Shown: positions 52,457-61,887, counted from the first letter of the stretch. The stretch: DNA of 64,000 nucleotides from GCA-2737725 sp033763995 (GCA_033763995.1 JANRJL010000032.1:124001-188000), one strand, 5' to 3'. Made by a program: numbers and translations. The notes: a model not told the origin generated them from the sequence alone.

Positions 52457-54013
52457 ATGACATCCGCCGCGCCCAACGACTGGACCTCGGGCTATGTGTC
52501 CGAGATCGGCTACACCCACGGCTATTACCGCGAGATGGCGCCGCTGGCGCTGGACCTCGCGTTGCTCTCGAGTTTGCAGGCGCCCCGCCCGGCGGGCCGC
52601 TTGCGCTATTTGGAACTGGGCTTCGGCCAGGGCCTGTCGCTGAATATTCACGCCGCCGCCTTGGACGGCGAGTTCTGGGGCCTCGACTTCCTGCCCGCCC
52701 ACGCGGCCGCCGCGCGCGACCTGGCCCGGGCCTCGGGCGCGACGCTGCAGGTGCTCGACGATTCCTTCGCCGAGTTCGCGGCGCGCCCCGACGTGCCCGA
52801 ATTCGACATGATCGTCATGCACGGCACCTGGTCGTGGATCTCGCCCGAGAACCGGCGCGTCATCGTCGACATCCTGCGGCGCAAGCTCGCCGTCGGCGGC
52901 GTGTTCTTCATGTCGTACAACTGCACGCCGGGCTGGTCGCCGAGCATTCCCATGCGTCACCTCCTGACGCTGCACGCCAAGCTCGCCGGCTCCGACGCGG
53001 CCGGCATCGTCGGCAAGATGAACGCGGCCATGGAGTTCGCGCAAACGGTGGCCGACGCGGGCGCGCGCTATTTCAAGGTCAACCCGGCCGTGGCCGAGTA
53101 CCTCAAGCAATTGCCCAAGCACGACCGCAGCTACCTGGCGCACGAATACTTCAACGCCGATTGGCACCCGATGCCCTTTTCCGACGTGGCCGAGGCGCTG
53201 TCGGAGGCCAAGCTGACCTTCGCGGCCTCGGCCAACATGCTGGACCATGTCGACGCGCTCAACCTCACGGCGGACCAGCAAAAATTGTTGGCGGGCATCA
53301 CCCATCCCGTGCTGCGCCAGTCGGTGCGCGACTACTGCACCAACCAGCAGTTCCGCAAGGACATCTGGGTGCGCGGGCCCCGCACGATCTCGGTGCTTGA
53401 GCAACTGCAAACCATGCGCGCCCAGCGCTTCGTGCTGCTGAGCCACGTCGACGACGTGCCGCTGAAGGCCGCGGGCACCTTGGGCGAGGCGGGGCTCGAG
53501 GCGCAATTGCGTACGCCGGTGCTGGGCGCCTTGGCGGCCGACCATTATGCGCCGAAAACCGTCGATCAGATCAACGCCCTGGCGCCCGGCCTTTCGCTGC
53601 AGCAGATCGTGCAGATGCTGAACTTGCTGGCCGGCATGGGGCACGTGCATCTGGCCCAAAGCGACGACCGCGTCAGGGCCGCCAAGCGGCGCTGCGACGC
53701 GCTCAACGCTCATCTCGTCAACCGCGCGCTGTTCGGCGGCGACGTCAACTTCCTCGCAAGCCCCGTCACCGGCGCCGGCGTCATGGTCAACCGCTTTCAG
53801 CAGTTGTTCCTGCGCTCGCTGCGCAAGGGCAAGACATCGCCGGCAGAATGGGCCAACGACGCCTGGGGCGTGGTGTCGCTGCAGGGCCAGCGGCTGATGC
53901 GCGAGGGCAAGGCCATCGCCGACGTGGCCGAGAATATCGCCGAGATGACCAACCAGGCGCAGAAGTTCGCCGACAAGCGCCTGCCCGTGCTGCGGGCGTT
54001 GCAAGTGGCGTGA
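52457..54013 (+). CDS. Methyltransferase with methyltransferase regulatory domain
   Basis: A 518-residue protein from the ATG at 52457 behind AAGGGGA. An N-terminal class I methyltransferase domain (LRYLELGFGQGLSLNIHAAA, FWGLDFLPAHAAAARDLA, FDMIVMHGTWSWIS, KLAVGGVFFMSYN) is followed by the regulatory domain (about 210-300, MRHLLTLHAK...YFKVNPAVAEYLKQLPKHDRSYLAHEYFNADWHP). The C-terminal helical half is usual in this family. These are thought to methylate proteins, often surface proteins. It heads a three-gene operon; a family 2 repeat covers its upstream region. Confidence 0.88.
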   Translation: MTSAAPNDWTSGYVSEIGYTHGYYREMAPLALDLALLSSLQAPRPAGRLRYLELGFGQGLSLNIHAAALDGEFWGLDFLPAHAAAARDLARASGATLQVLDDSFAEFAARPDVPEFDMIVMHGTWSWISPENRRVIVDILRRKLAVGGVFFMSYNCTPGWSPSIPMRHLLTLHAKLAGSDAAGIVGKMNAAMEFAQTVADAGARYFKVNPAVAEYLKQLPKHDRSYLAHEYFNADWHPMPFSDVAEALSEAKLTFAASANMLDHVDALNLTADQQKLLAGITHPVLRQSVRDYCTNQQFRKDIWVRGPRTISVLEQLQTMRAQRFVLLSHVDDVPLKAAGTLGEAGLEAQLRTPVLGALAADHYAPKTVDQINALAPGLSLQQIVQMLNLLAGMGHVHLAQSDDRVRAAKRRCDALNAHLVNRALFGGDVNFLASPVTGAGVMVNRFQQLFLRSLRKGKTSPAEWANDAWGVVSLQGQRLMREGKAIADVAENIAEMTNQAQKFADKRLPVLRALQVA

Positions 54014-54026
54014 CGGTGAGGCCAGC

Positions 54027-54818
54027 ATGATCCACACCAAGCCCACGCGGCGCAGTCACAGAAAAATCGCCGCGAAGCTGGGTGTGGTCAAGCTCGTGCG
54101 GCGTTCGAAAACCGGGGCGCTGGTCTATGCCCAGCGCGGCGGCAACCAAACCGCGACCGACCGCGAGGGCATCAGTCTGGATGCCTACATCCACGCACTG
54201 TTCGCGCTGGTGCTGGGGTCCACGGCCAAGCGCGTGCTGATGATCGGCTGCGCCGGCGGCACGCTCGCCACCATGCTGCACCGCGCGGGTCGGAAGGTCA
54301 CGGTGGTCGATATCGACCCGTCCGCCTTCGCCATCGCCCGCAAGCACTTCAAGATGCCGCGCGCCGTGCGCTGCCGGACCGGCGACGGCCTCGTGTATCT
54401 GCAAACCACGCGGGCGCGTTTCGATGCGGTGGTGATCGACGCCTTCATCGGCGAGCGCGTGCCCGAACACTTCACCGGCGACGAATTTTGCGCCGCCGCC
54501 CGCCGCGCCCTGACCCGTCATGGCGCGGTGCTCGTCAATTTTTGTCTCGACACCACGCGCGACCTGGCCGCCGATCGCTTGGCCCGGCGTTTCAAGCATC
54601 ACCGATGGACCGTGCGCGTGCTGGACGAGGGCGGGGGCGAGCGCAACGCCATCGTCTGCGCGGGCCACGTCAAGCACTTGCGCCGGCCCCGGCTCATCAT
54701 GCCGCCGGAATTCGACTCGGATCGACTGGGGCGTGAACTGACAACCTGGAAATTTCGCCGCGTGGCGCCGCGACATCGGCTACGCTCGGGCGCGCAACAT
54801 CACGGAGGTTCGTCATGA
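54027..54818 (+). CDS. Spermidine-synthase-like methyltransferase-fold protein
   Basis: A 263-residue protein. VLMIGCAGGTLATMLHRAGRKVTVVDIDPSAFAIARKHF is the SpeE-type nucleotide-binding motif with the acidic pair at the end of strand 2, and DAVVIDAFIGERVPEHFTGDEF the SpeE-type active-site loop. Bacterial SpeE-like proteins of this size often act on unknown substrates. The start is 13 bases after the methyltransferase stop. Its last codons overlap the DUF1838 start as ATGA. Confidence 0.85.
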   Translation: MIHTKPTRRSHRKIAAKLGVVKLVRRSKTGALVYAQRGGNQTATDREGISLDAYIHALFALVLGSTAKRVLMIGCAGGTLATMLHRAGRKVTVVDIDPSAFAIARKHFKMPRAVRCRTGDGLVYLQTTRARFDAVVIDAFIGERVPEHFTGDEFCAAARRALTRHGAVLVNFCLDTTRDLAADRLARRFKHHRWTVRVLDEGGGERNAIVCAGHVKHLRRPRLIMPPEFDSDRLGRELTTWKFRRVAPRHRLRSGAQHHGGSS

Positions 54819-55639
54819 AAGACCTGTCCCTGGCCCGCCGTCATGCGCTCATGGCCAGCGCCGCTGCGCTCATGGCTGCGGCCGCCCATCGGCCCGCACA
54901 AGCGGCGCCGGCGGAGCATCTCGCCGTCTATGCGCGCGTGCGCGGCGCCCCCAACGGCGGCACGGCGCTGTGGTGGATTTCGGGCGTTATCTACGCCAAG
55001 CAGCCCGGCGAGATGGCGGTGCCCTTGTTCGGCGTGACGGGAGCCAGCCGCAACACCATCGCGCCGCGCCCCGACGGCGGGCTGACCCAGACCATGGAGG
55101 AGGCGGGCTATTTCACCGACCTTGCCGACGGCGCGATCCTGTCGCGCTGGCGCAATCCCATCAGCGGCGCCGAGGTCGTGCCCGAGCCCTACAAAATGAA
55201 ATCGGTGCAGGGCATCGCGCCCGACGGCACGGTCGAGCGGCCCAACAGTCCGTTCCCGGTCGAGGTCAAGGGTGCCGTCGGCCGGCCCGAGATCAGCGGC
55301 GATACATTGTGGATCGCGGAGAATTTCTCGGCGCGGGTGGCGCTGCTCAGCCCCGCGCGCGACGGCCGCCCGCCCGACATCGTGCCGGGCCAAAGCCGCG
55401 TCATCGACAGCCTGGCGACGTTCCAGGCGCGCACAGCAGACGCCATGAACCCCGATGCCGCCTTCGTGCCCGCGACGCTCGCCTTTCAGGAAACCGATCC
55501 GTGGTTTGGCTGGATGGGCATGGGCGAACGCCAGGGTTTGCAGCTCTGGCAGCTCAAGGGCCGCAAGCTGCGCACGCCCGACGAGCTTCCGCCGCCGCTC
55601 GCTCAGCGCCTCAAGGCCGACTATCCGGAGTTCCTATGA
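54815..55639 (+). CDS. Exported DUF1838 protein
   Basis: A 274-residue protein. The N-terminus (ARRHALMASAAALMAAAAHRPAQAA) is a Tat/Sec-like signal. The mature part fits DUF1838: GGTALWWISGVIYAKQPGEMAVPLFGVTGASRNTI, EEAGYFTDLADGAILSRWRNPISGAEV and WFGWMGMGERQG. Function unknown; the family is common in sphingomonad-type bacteria. It is translationally coupled to the upstream gene and ends before a strong bidirectional terminator. Confidence 0.83.
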   Translation: MKDLSLARRHALMASAAALMAAAAHRPAQAAPAEHLAVYARVRGAPNGGTALWWISGVIYAKQPGEMAVPLFGVTGASRNTIAPRPDGGLTQTMEEAGYFTDLADGAILSRWRNPISGAEVVPEPYKMKSVQGIAPDGTVERPNSPFPVEVKGAVGRPEISGDTLWIAENFSARVALLSPARDGRPPDIVPGQSRVIDSLATFQARTADAMNPDAAFVPATLAFQETDPWFGWMGMGERQGLQLWQLKGRKLRTPDELPPPLAQRLKADYPEFL

Positions 55640-55661
55640 CCGAGCCCCGCGCCCCACAACA

Positions 55662-55690
55662 AAAACCCCGCCGAATGACCGGCGGGGTTT
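55662..55690. terminator. Bidirectional terminator between convergent genes
   Basis: AAACCCCGCC (55663-55672) pairs with GGCGGGGTTT (55681-55690). It is preceded by a run of A and followed by TTTT, so it can work for DUF1838 on plus and the methyltransferase on minus. Confidence 0.88.
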
Positions 55691-55716
55691 TGCGTCTAGG
55701 TGATGACCGCGTGCGC

Positions 55717-56913
55717 TCAGGCGTTGCGCACGAAATGGCGGGCGCCGAAGCCCGGCAGGGCCGCCTTGGTTTCCTTGATGTGCGTGAAGCCGCCCTTGAC
55801 GATCTCGGCGTTGAAGTCGAGCGTGTGGTACTCGCGGCTCCACACTTCCTGGTTCCAGCGGTGATCCCACCAGCGGCGGAACAGGCCGTAGGCCGGGCCG
55901 GTGTTGCCGCCGGTGTTGAAGTCGACCGGGTAGTACACGCCGCCCGAGCGCGTGATGCGCTGGGCCTCGGCGATCACCGCGCGCGTCGCCGTCTGCGGCA
56001 ACTCGTGGTGAATGATGTAGCTGGTGGTCATGTCGAAATAGCCGTCGGGGAAGCCGGTGTTCTCGGCCAGGCGCTGGGCGAAATTCACGTCGATGCCCAG
56101 GTCGCGCGCGCGCATGTGGCCGTAGCGCACCATGGGCCCGCCGATGTCGATGGCCCACACTTCCGCGTCGGGGAAGCGTTCCTTCAACGCGCAGGCCATT
56201 TGGCCCACGCCGCAGCCCATTTCAAGGATGCGCTTGACCTTGCCGTCGGCGGGCGCCGGGATGTTGTTGGCCGTGCCCTTGTGGATCTGGTCCTGCTCGT
56301 TGTGGCCGATGGCGCCGATGTAAAAGCTGTTGGTGCCGTAGTGGTACATGTGACCGGCGAACGGATCGCCGACGTAACCGCCCGGCTGAATGTGGATTTC
56401 GTAGCGGGTGTAATCGGGGATCGCCATCGTCGGGTTCAGTTCCAGCGACCCCGGCCCCGACTTATCGGCGGCTTCCATTTCCGCCAGGTACATGTCGGCG
56501 TTGGCGTGGAAGTAGTCCTGCAGCGTCTTCCAGGTGACCTGCTGATTGGCCAGCCACGTCTTGGCGCTCATGCCGATGATCGGATCGTTCTCGGCGATGG
56601 GCAGCATCTGCTCGAAGGTCACGGGGACCTTGGGGTCCATGCCCTTTTCCTTCATCAGCGTTTGGAAACGCTGGGCGGCGACGCGGCTGATGCCCCGGTT
56701 GTTGAACTCGCGGAAGCCGGCCGTGAAATCCATCTGGCTTTCCAGGTCGAGGCTGCCGAAGCGCTCGAGGCGGCCATCGGCGCCGCGCAGCTCCACGTCG
56801 CCCACGACTTTTTTCACGGCGGCTTTGGCCTCAACCGCGCGTCCGGCGAAGAAGCTGGAAATGCCCGCCGCGGCGGCGCCGGCGGTGGTGAACAAGTTAC
56901 GACGTCCAAGCAT
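55717..56913 (-). CDS. Tat-exported class I methyltransferase
   Basis: A 398-residue protein from the ATG at 56913 with AGGAGA upstream. The N-terminus GRRNLFTTAGAAAAGISSFFAG is a twin-arginine signal. The methyltransferase core lies at about 220-340: ILEMGCGVGQMACALKERFPD (motif I), VWAIDIGGPMVRYG, FDMTTSYIIHHEL and GGVYYPVDF. An N-terminal 200-residue extension of unknown type precedes it. SAM is not expected in the periplasm, so export is puzzling; the signal might instead anchor the enzyme. Confidence 0.85.
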   Translation of the reverse strand: MLGRRNLFTTAGAAAAGISSFFAGRAVEAKAAVKKVVGDVELRGADGRLERFGSLDLESQMDFTAGFREFNNRGISRVAAQRFQTLMKEKGMDPKVPVTFEQMLPIAENDPIIGMSAKTWLANQQVTWKTLQDYFHANADMYLAEMEAADKSGPGSLELNPTMAIPDYTRYEIHIQPGGYVGDPFAGHMYHYGTNSFYIGAIGHNEQDQIHKGTANNIPAPADGKVKRILEMGCGVGQMACALKERFPDAEVWAIDIGGPMVRYGHMRARDLGIDVNFAQRLAENTGFPDGYFDMTTSYIIHHELPQTATRAVIAEAQRITRSGGVYYPVDFNTGGNTGPAYGLFRRWWDHRWNQEVWSREYHTLDFNAEIVKGGFTHIKETKAALPGFGARHFVRNA

Positions 56914-56964
56914 GTGTCTCTCCTGATGTCTCGCCAAATGTATCAAATGGGCCGGTGCGACGCT

Positions 56965-57306
56965 TTAGCCGCGCTTGGGCAGGGGGGCGGACACGGTCAG
57001 CGTGCCCTCGTTGCCGAGCGGCCCGAAGGTCAGCTCGATGAACCGATCGCGGTCCTTTTCCCACGCCGCGGCTTCTTCGGCGGTGGGCACGTATTCCTCG
57101 ATCATCTTGGTGGTGACGCCCTTCTTGGCCATGACCGATTCCATCACCTTCATGCGCCGCTTGGTGGCCCACACCTCGGTGCCCAGCGCGATGACGACGC
57201 TGACCAGGTTGTCGAGCACCGGGTTGCCCAGGAACGACACGCTGTTGATGTCCGATTTGATGGCCTCCGTCGCGAAGGTCGGACGGGTGAACTTTGTCTC
57301 AGCCAT
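56965..57306 (-). CDS. Small protein of unknown function
   Basis: A 113-residue soluble protein behind GGGAGAG. No family recognised. It is helical with a Trp/Arg-rich middle (TEVWATKRRMKVMESVMAKKGVT) and an acidic helix (EEAAAWEKDRDRFIELTFGPLG). It precedes the exported methyltransferase by 51 bases on the same strand and may be its partner. Confidence 0.7.
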   Translation of the reverse strand: MAETKFTRPTFATEAIKSDINSVSFLGNPVLDNLVSVVIALGTEVWATKRRMKVMESVMAKKGVTTKMIEEYVPTAEEAAAWEKDRDRFIELTFGPLGNEGTLTVSAPLPKRG

Positions 57307-57537
57307 GGTGAACTCTCCCAGAGGGTGGTGAAGCAGGGTCTGTCGCCGGTCTTGATTCGGTGTCTCTCGTGTCTCCCGGCGGCTATCCGTCGCACGCTTA
57401 TCCCCACGTTGATGTGGGTTTTGGCGTCGCGGTCGCCGAGGTCTACATGGAAGCGGCGCACATTATATCAAGCGGACATCTTCAGCCATGACTTGGCCGT
57501 CGTTCCGACGAAACGCCTCCACCAGCCGAACAATCAA

Positions 57538-57559
57538 GGCCCGCGGAAATCCGCGGGCC
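57538..57559 (-). terminator. Hairpin after the HD-like gene, weak terminator
   Basis: A perfect 10-bp stem, GGCCCGCGGA (57538-57547)/TCCGCGGGCC (57550-57559), 12 bases after the stop of the gene at 57571. The tail is only moderately T-rich, so termination may be partial. Confidence 0.6.
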
Positions 57560-57570
57560 GACACGGACTG

Positions 57571-58404
57571 TTACAAAAAATTGTTGGGCCAGATGATGGT
57601 GCGCCACATGTGCGCGACCGGGCTGCCGTCGAAACCAAGGCCGTCCTTGGGCTGGCGGAAGTTGCGCCCGATGATGTCGGTGAAGGTGTCGAGCGAAACC
57701 TTGGCGTTGGGATCGAAGGCGTAAAGGTCGTTCATCGTGATGAGCCGCGCGGTCATGTACCACTTATGCTTCCGCGCGCGCTCGTAGTCGGCGACGACAT
57801 AGGGTTCCGGACGGTAATCCTCGCCGAACAGCCGAATGTAGGACTTGGGATACTCGTAGCCGACCTCGGGGTCGGCGAAGAAGCGCAAGGATTGGTGCGC
57901 GCGGATGGACCAGCTCACTTCCTCGTCCACGTAGGGCTCGACCAATTGCGCGCCCCAATAGCCGTGGTCGGTGCGCAGCAGGCCCGACATGGCGATGTCG
58001 TGCAGCAGGCAGGCCATGATCACCGTCTCGGAATGGCCGTTCTTCAGCGCCAGGTTGGCGCTTTGCAGCAAATGGCTGGCCGGGGCAAAGCGCAACCGGA
58101 AAAAGTCCATCAGCGTCGGCGCCGTGGGCATCTTGGGCAGGCGCGGGTCGTCGCCCATCATCGACAGGCTGGCGCCGGGCATTTCGCCGCCTTTCTCGCC
58201 GCGAATTTCCGCCGCGCGGCCGGCCACGTCGCACATCCACGGCAAACCGATGTTGCGCTCGGTGGCCGCCGCCGCGCGCTGGGCGCGGTCCAGTTGCGCG
58301 CTCATGGCCTGCTCCAGGGCCTCGGCCTTTTGCGACATGGTCATGGCGGTCGCGGCAATCCCGCCGGCGATGGCCGTTTTGGTCATGAAGTCTCTCCGTT
58401 CCAT
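57571..58404 (-). CDS. Exported HD-domain-like protein
   Basis: A 277-residue protein. ERRDFMTKTAIAGG is a Tat-type start, so I keep the ATG at 58404, although the internal ATG at 58386 has a better GGAGAG. An HD-type helical core is suggested by SANLALKNGHSETVIMACLLHDIA (His-Asp pair), DHGYWGAQLVEPY and WSIRAHQSLRF. HD domains are metal phosphohydrolases or nucleotidases; some are oxygenases. Exported members are rare. It shares the strand with the small protein and the Tat methyltransferase, 265 bases upstream of them. Confidence 0.75.
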   Translation of the reverse strand: MERRDFMTKTAIAGGIAATAMTMSQKAEALEQAMSAQLDRAQRAAAATERNIGLPWMCDVAGRAAEIRGEKGGEMPGASLSMMGDDPRLPKMPTAPTLMDFFRLRFAPASHLLQSANLALKNGHSETVIMACLLHDIAMSGLLRTDHGYWGAQLVEPYVDEEVSWSIRAHQSLRFFADPEVGYEYPKSYIRLFGEDYRPEPYVVADYERARKHKWYMTARLITMNDLYAFDPNAKVSLDTFTDIIGRNFRQPKDGLGFDGSPVAHMWRTIIWPNNFL

Positions 58405-58633
58405 TCCTGCCCCGCAGTTGCCGACAGTTCACGAAGGATCCTGGTGTCTTCTTTATCCCAATTCGGCGCAGTTGTTGAGGCGCCGGCCGCCGTGTTTTTC
58501 GTGTGAAAACGGCGCCCAGACCGATTGCGCGCCGCGTGACGGCCTGCTACCAAACCGCGCCGACTTCTATGTTCGCGGGCGCGGTCCGGCTGGGCAGAGA
58601 TCGGTTAAGCCGTTGAATTTTCAGGGGAACGCC

Positions 58634-59872
58634 GTGGAACCGACACCTGCCATTCAAGCCGCCCAAGACCTGCTCTTTGTCTGCGCCGTCGTCTTGGCGG
58701 TGGGTTCAACGACCGGCTTTTTTGCGCGCAAGATCGGCGTGCCCGACATCGTGCTGTTTTTGCTGATCGGCATGCTGATCGGCCCGGCGGCGCTGGATTT
58801 CGTCAACATCAAGGTCGAGTCCACCGTCAATCAACTCCTGCTGCTGTTCGGGGCCTCGTACATTCTCTTCGATGGCGGCGTGTCGCTGCGCTTCAAGGTG
58901 CTGAAGGAGGTGTGGATCACCATCGTCGTCATCGCGACGCTGGGCGTGATCATCACCGCGCTGGTGGCGGGCTACACCGCCTATGTCGCTCTCGGCATCC
59001 CGTTCATCACGGCGTTGCTGCTCGGCTGCGTGATCGCGTCCACCGACCCGGCGACGCTGGTGCCGATCTTCAAGCAGGTGAAGATCAAAGACCGCGTGGT
59101 GCAAACCGTGATCTCGGAATCGGCGTTCAACGACGCGCTGGGCGCGATCATGACCTTCGCCGTGTTGGGTGTCGCGATCTCGGGTGTTGAGACCTTCTCG
59201 GCGTTGGATTCGACTTTTGATCTGTTGCGCGAGGCCTTCGTCGGCATCTTCGCGGGCATTGTCGTCGGGTACGGCGCGGTCCTGATGATGGCCCACAAGC
59301 GCTTCGGATTCTTGCACGACTACTTGCCGTTGGTCACGATCATGTTGGTGATCGCCGCCTACCTGGGCGCGCTCAAGTTCCACGGCTCGGGCTTCATGGC
59401 GGTGTTCGTGGCCGGCTTGATCTTGGGCAACAAAGAATCATTCGGCCTGAAGCTGGAGCACGACGACGAGCACAAGCTGGAGGAATTCATCGGCACCACC
59501 GGCCTGATCATGCGCATGTTCATCTTCATCTTGCTCGGCTCGCAGGTGAATTTCGATTTGCTCGCCACCGTATGGCAAGGCGCCTTGATCGTCGTGTTCG
59601 TGTTCATGTTCGTCGCCCGGCCGCTGACGGTGTTTATTTGCGCCGGGCTGGACAAGCGCGCGAAGTGGAGCGTGAAGGAAATGCTGTTCATGTGCTGGAC
59701 GCGCGAGACCGGCGTGATCCCGGCCGCGCTTGCCGGCATGCTGGTGGGCGCCAAGGCGCCGGGTGCGGACATCGTCGCCGGCGTCACCTTCATGGCCGCG
59801 CTGCTGACGATCCTGATTCAGGCGCCCACGACCAAGTGGGTGGCCAAGAAGCTCGGCCTGCTGGTGGAGTAG
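58634..59872 (+). CDS. Cation:proton antiporter (CPA1/NhaP-type)
   Basis: A 412-residue inner-membrane protein from the GTG at 58634, behind AGGGGA. It has 12-13 helices. The Na+/H+ exchange site is formed by STDPATLVPIF in the first inverted repeat and SESAFNDALGAIMTF (Asn-Asp pair of the CPA1 type) in TM5. The WTRETGVIPAALAGML segment carries a conserved Arg. It lacks the long C-terminal tail of plant SOS1-like proteins. It should export Na+ or K+ for pH/salt homeostasis. The DUF192 gene follows after five bases. Confidence 0.92.
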   Translation: MEPTPAIQAAQDLLFVCAVVLAVGSTTGFFARKIGVPDIVLFLLIGMLIGPAALDFVNIKVESTVNQLLLLFGASYILFDGGVSLRFKVLKEVWITIVVIATLGVIITALVAGYTAYVALGIPFITALLLGCVIASTDPATLVPIFKQVKIKDRVVQTVISESAFNDALGAIMTFAVLGVAISGVETFSALDSTFDLLREAFVGIFAGIVVGYGAVLMMAHKRFGFLHDYLPLVTIMLVIAAYLGALKFHGSGFMAVFVAGLILGNKESFGLKLEHDDEHKLEEFIGTTGLIMRMFIFILLGSQVNFDLLATVWQGALIVVFVFMFVARPLTVFICAGLDKRAKWSVKEMLFMCWTRETGVIPAALAGMLVGAKAPGADIVAGVTFMAALLTILIQAPTTKWVAKKLGLLVE

Positions 59873-59877
59873 GGATC

Positions 59878-60390
59878 ATGATCCCAACGCGGCGCAGGTT
59901 AGGCGTTCTTGCCGCTGCCGCGTTGTGCCTGGGGATTGCGACTGGTTCGGCGCAGGCGCAGTTCCTGCGGCCCCACGAACCGCTCAATCCGGCCAAGGCG
60001 CAGGCGCTGCCCCTGACGCCGCTGTCGATCCAAACCAAGGCCGGCAAGGTCGATTTTCAGGTGGAGGTCGCCGACGACGAGCAGGAGCGCTCCACCGGCC
60101 TCATGCACCGCAGCGACCTAGCCGCCGACCGCGGCATGCTGTTCGACTTCAAGACCCCGCGTCCCGTCAGCTTCTGGATGCGCAACACCTTCATTCCGCT
60201 GGACATGATCTTCATCGGCAAGGACGGCACCATCCTCGCCATTGCCGAGAACACCGTGCCGCACAACGACAAGGGCGTGGGGCCGGGCAGCATTCCAATT
60301 CTCGCGGTGCTGGAACTGGCCGGCGGCGTATCCAAGGCCAAGGGCATCGCGCCGGGCGACAAAGTCAGCCACGCGATTTTCGCGCGCTGA
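59878..60390 (+). CDS. Exported DUF192 protein
   Basis: A 170-residue protein with a signal peptide ending AQAQF. The mature part is the DUF192 domain: ERSTGLMHRSDLAADRGMLFDF, PVSFWMRNTFIPLDMIFIGKDG, and VLELAGGVSKAKGIAPGDKV. Function unknown; it is common as a single secreted domain. It is in an operon with the antiporter. Confidence 0.9.
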   Translation: MIPTRRRLGVLAAAALCLGIATGSAQAQFLRPHEPLNPAKAQALPLTPLSIQTKAGKVDFQVEVADDEQERSTGLMHRSDLAADRGMLFDFKTPRPVSFWMRNTFIPLDMIFIGKDGTILAIAENTVPHNDKGVGPGSIPILAVLELAGGVSKAKGIAPGDKVSHAIFAR

Positions 60391-60396
60391 TCTGAG

Positions 60397-61059
60397 TCAG
60401 CGTTTGCGCGCCAGGGTCAGTCCGTCGCCGATGGGAATCAGGCTGACGCTGACGCGCTGATCCTTGGCGATCTTCTCGTTGAGCGCGCGAATGGCCACCG
60501 TGTCGGGCGTGGTGTTGGTGGGGTCGATGACGCTACCGCTCCACAGCACGTTGTCGATGCCGATCACGCCGCCGGTGCGCAGCAAGCTCAACGCGCCCTC
60601 ATAGTAGGCGTCGTAGTCCGACTTGTTGGCGTCGATGAACGCAAAGTCGAAGGTGCCCGATTGCCCCGCGGCGATGAGCTGCTTGAGGCTGTCCTTGGCC
60701 GGCGCGAGACGAAGATCGATACGCTCCGCGATGCCGGCCTTGGCCCAATGGCGGCGCGCGATGGCCGTGAATTCCTCGTTCACGTCCAGCGCCACGACGC
60801 GGCCCGATGGCCCCATGGCCTTGGCCACGCACATGGCGCTGTAGCCGGTGAAGGTGCCGATCTCGAGGGTTTTCTTCGCCCCCATGATCTCCATCAACAG
60901 CATCATGAACTGGCCTTGCTCGGCCGAGATCTGCATGACGGCCAGCGGATGCGCCGCGGTTTCCTCGCGCAAGGCCTTGAGGTCGCCATCCTCGCGCGCG
61001 CCGACGCGGCGAATGTAGGCCAGCAGTTTGGAACTCATGCCAAGGGTTTCACGCGACAT
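60397..61059 (-). CDS. O-methyltransferase (CCoAOMT-like)
   Basis: A 220-residue cytoplasmic SAM-dependent O-methyltransferase. ISAEQGQFMMLLMEIMGAKKTLEIGTFTGYSAMCVAKAM is motif I, ALDVNEEF the acidic loop, DFAFIDANKSDYDAYYE the metal-binding DANK motif and GGVIGIDNVLWSG the end of the core. Substrates are catechol-type compounds. I start at 61059 because AAGGA precedes it; this overlaps the upstream hydrolase by 11 bases. Confidence 0.92.
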   Translation of the reverse strand: MSRETLGMSSKLLAYIRRVGAREDGDLKALREETAAHPLAVMQISAEQGQFMMLLMEIMGAKKTLEIGTFTGYSAMCVAKAMGPSGRVVALDVNEEFTAIARRHWAKAGIAERIDLRLAPAKDSLKQLIAAGQSGTFDFAFIDANKSDYDAYYEGALSLLRTGGVIGIDNVLWSGSVIDPTNTTPDTVAIRALNEKIAKDQRVSVSLIPIGDGLTLARKR

Positions 61060-61876
61060 CCAAAAATTTCCTTATCTCCGCCGCGACCTGATTCGGCGCG
61101 GTGATGAAGCCGAACATCGGCAGATCGAGCATCTCGACCAGCTTCGCGTTGGGTATGATCTTGGCCGCGTCGCGCGTGGGCTGGGTCATCATTTCGTTGA
61201 AAGCAATCAAGAGCACCGGCATGGCAAGCCTCGGCAGCGCTGCCGCGGTGTCCATCTCGAACACGGCATTGGCGCCCCAGGCGCCTTGCGACCCCGCGCG
61301 CAGCCGGTTCATGAAGCGGTAGTAGCGCTGCTCCAACTCGCCGGCGTCCTTGCCTTCCAGGACGAGGCGCTTGTAGGCCGCGCCGACGTACTCGGGGTCG
61401 GTCAGTATGGGGTAGCTGTCGGTCACGCCCGCGCGCTGCTTGGCGCGTTCCTCCGGCGTGTAATGGGGCACGCCCGACAGCACCAGGCGGCGCACGCTGC
61501 CGGGCGGCAGATGCAGCGCGGTTTCCACCGCGACCAGCGAGCCCGTATGAAAACCGAAGATGTCGGTTTGATTTTGCGGCCCGTACCCCAAGCTGGCGAT
61601 GGCGGGCGCCAGGGCGGCGCCGTAGTCGGCCAGGGTCGGCTTCGTCTTGGGGCCATCCGAGCCGCCGAAGCCGGGGGTGTCGGCACAATGCACGATGCGA
61701 TCGCGCGCCAGGTCCAGCTGCAGATCACGATAAATATCGCCCGACGTCGGGCTCGGATGGAAACAGATCAAGGGCGGGGCCTTGATCGCGCGCGCATCCG
61801 CGGGTTTGGCCGAAACGAAGTGAACCTGGCCGTAACCACCGTCGGCGTAATGGCGCCATTTCTTGATGTCGGCCAT
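61049..61876 (-). CDS. Alpha/beta hydrolase, cytoplasmic paralogue
   Basis: A 275-residue protein. CFHPSPTSGDIYRDLQ provides the oxyanion region, GFGGSDGP the loop after strand 4, and DIFGFHTGSLVAVE the nucleophile elbow, which reads G-F-H-T-G with no Ser/Asp/Cys at the usual nucleophile position. It is a close paralogue of the next gene upstream but lacks its signal peptide. The substrate is unknown. It is flanked by the O-methyltransferase (overlap) and the exported paralogue (11-base gap). Confidence 0.85.
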   Translation of the reverse strand: MADIKKWRHYADGGYGQVHFVSAKPADARAIKAPPLICFHPSPTSGDIYRDLQLDLARDRIVHCADTPGFGGSDGPKTKPTLADYGAALAPAIASLGYGPQNQTDIFGFHTGSLVAVETALHLPPGSVRRLVLSGVPHYTPEERAKQRAGVTDSYPILTDPEYVGAAYKRLVLEGKDAGELEQRYYRFMNRLRAGSQGAWGANAVFEMDTAAALPRLAMPVLLIAFNEMMTQPTRDAAKIIPNAKLVEMLDLPMFGFITAPNQVAAEIRKFLDVA

Positions 61877-61887
61877 GGGCGTGGCTC

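Noticed and set aside
54970..58506. Very long plus-strand open frame
   Set aside because: Produced by high GC third positions opposite the Tat methyltransferase and HD-like genes; the translation has no domain.
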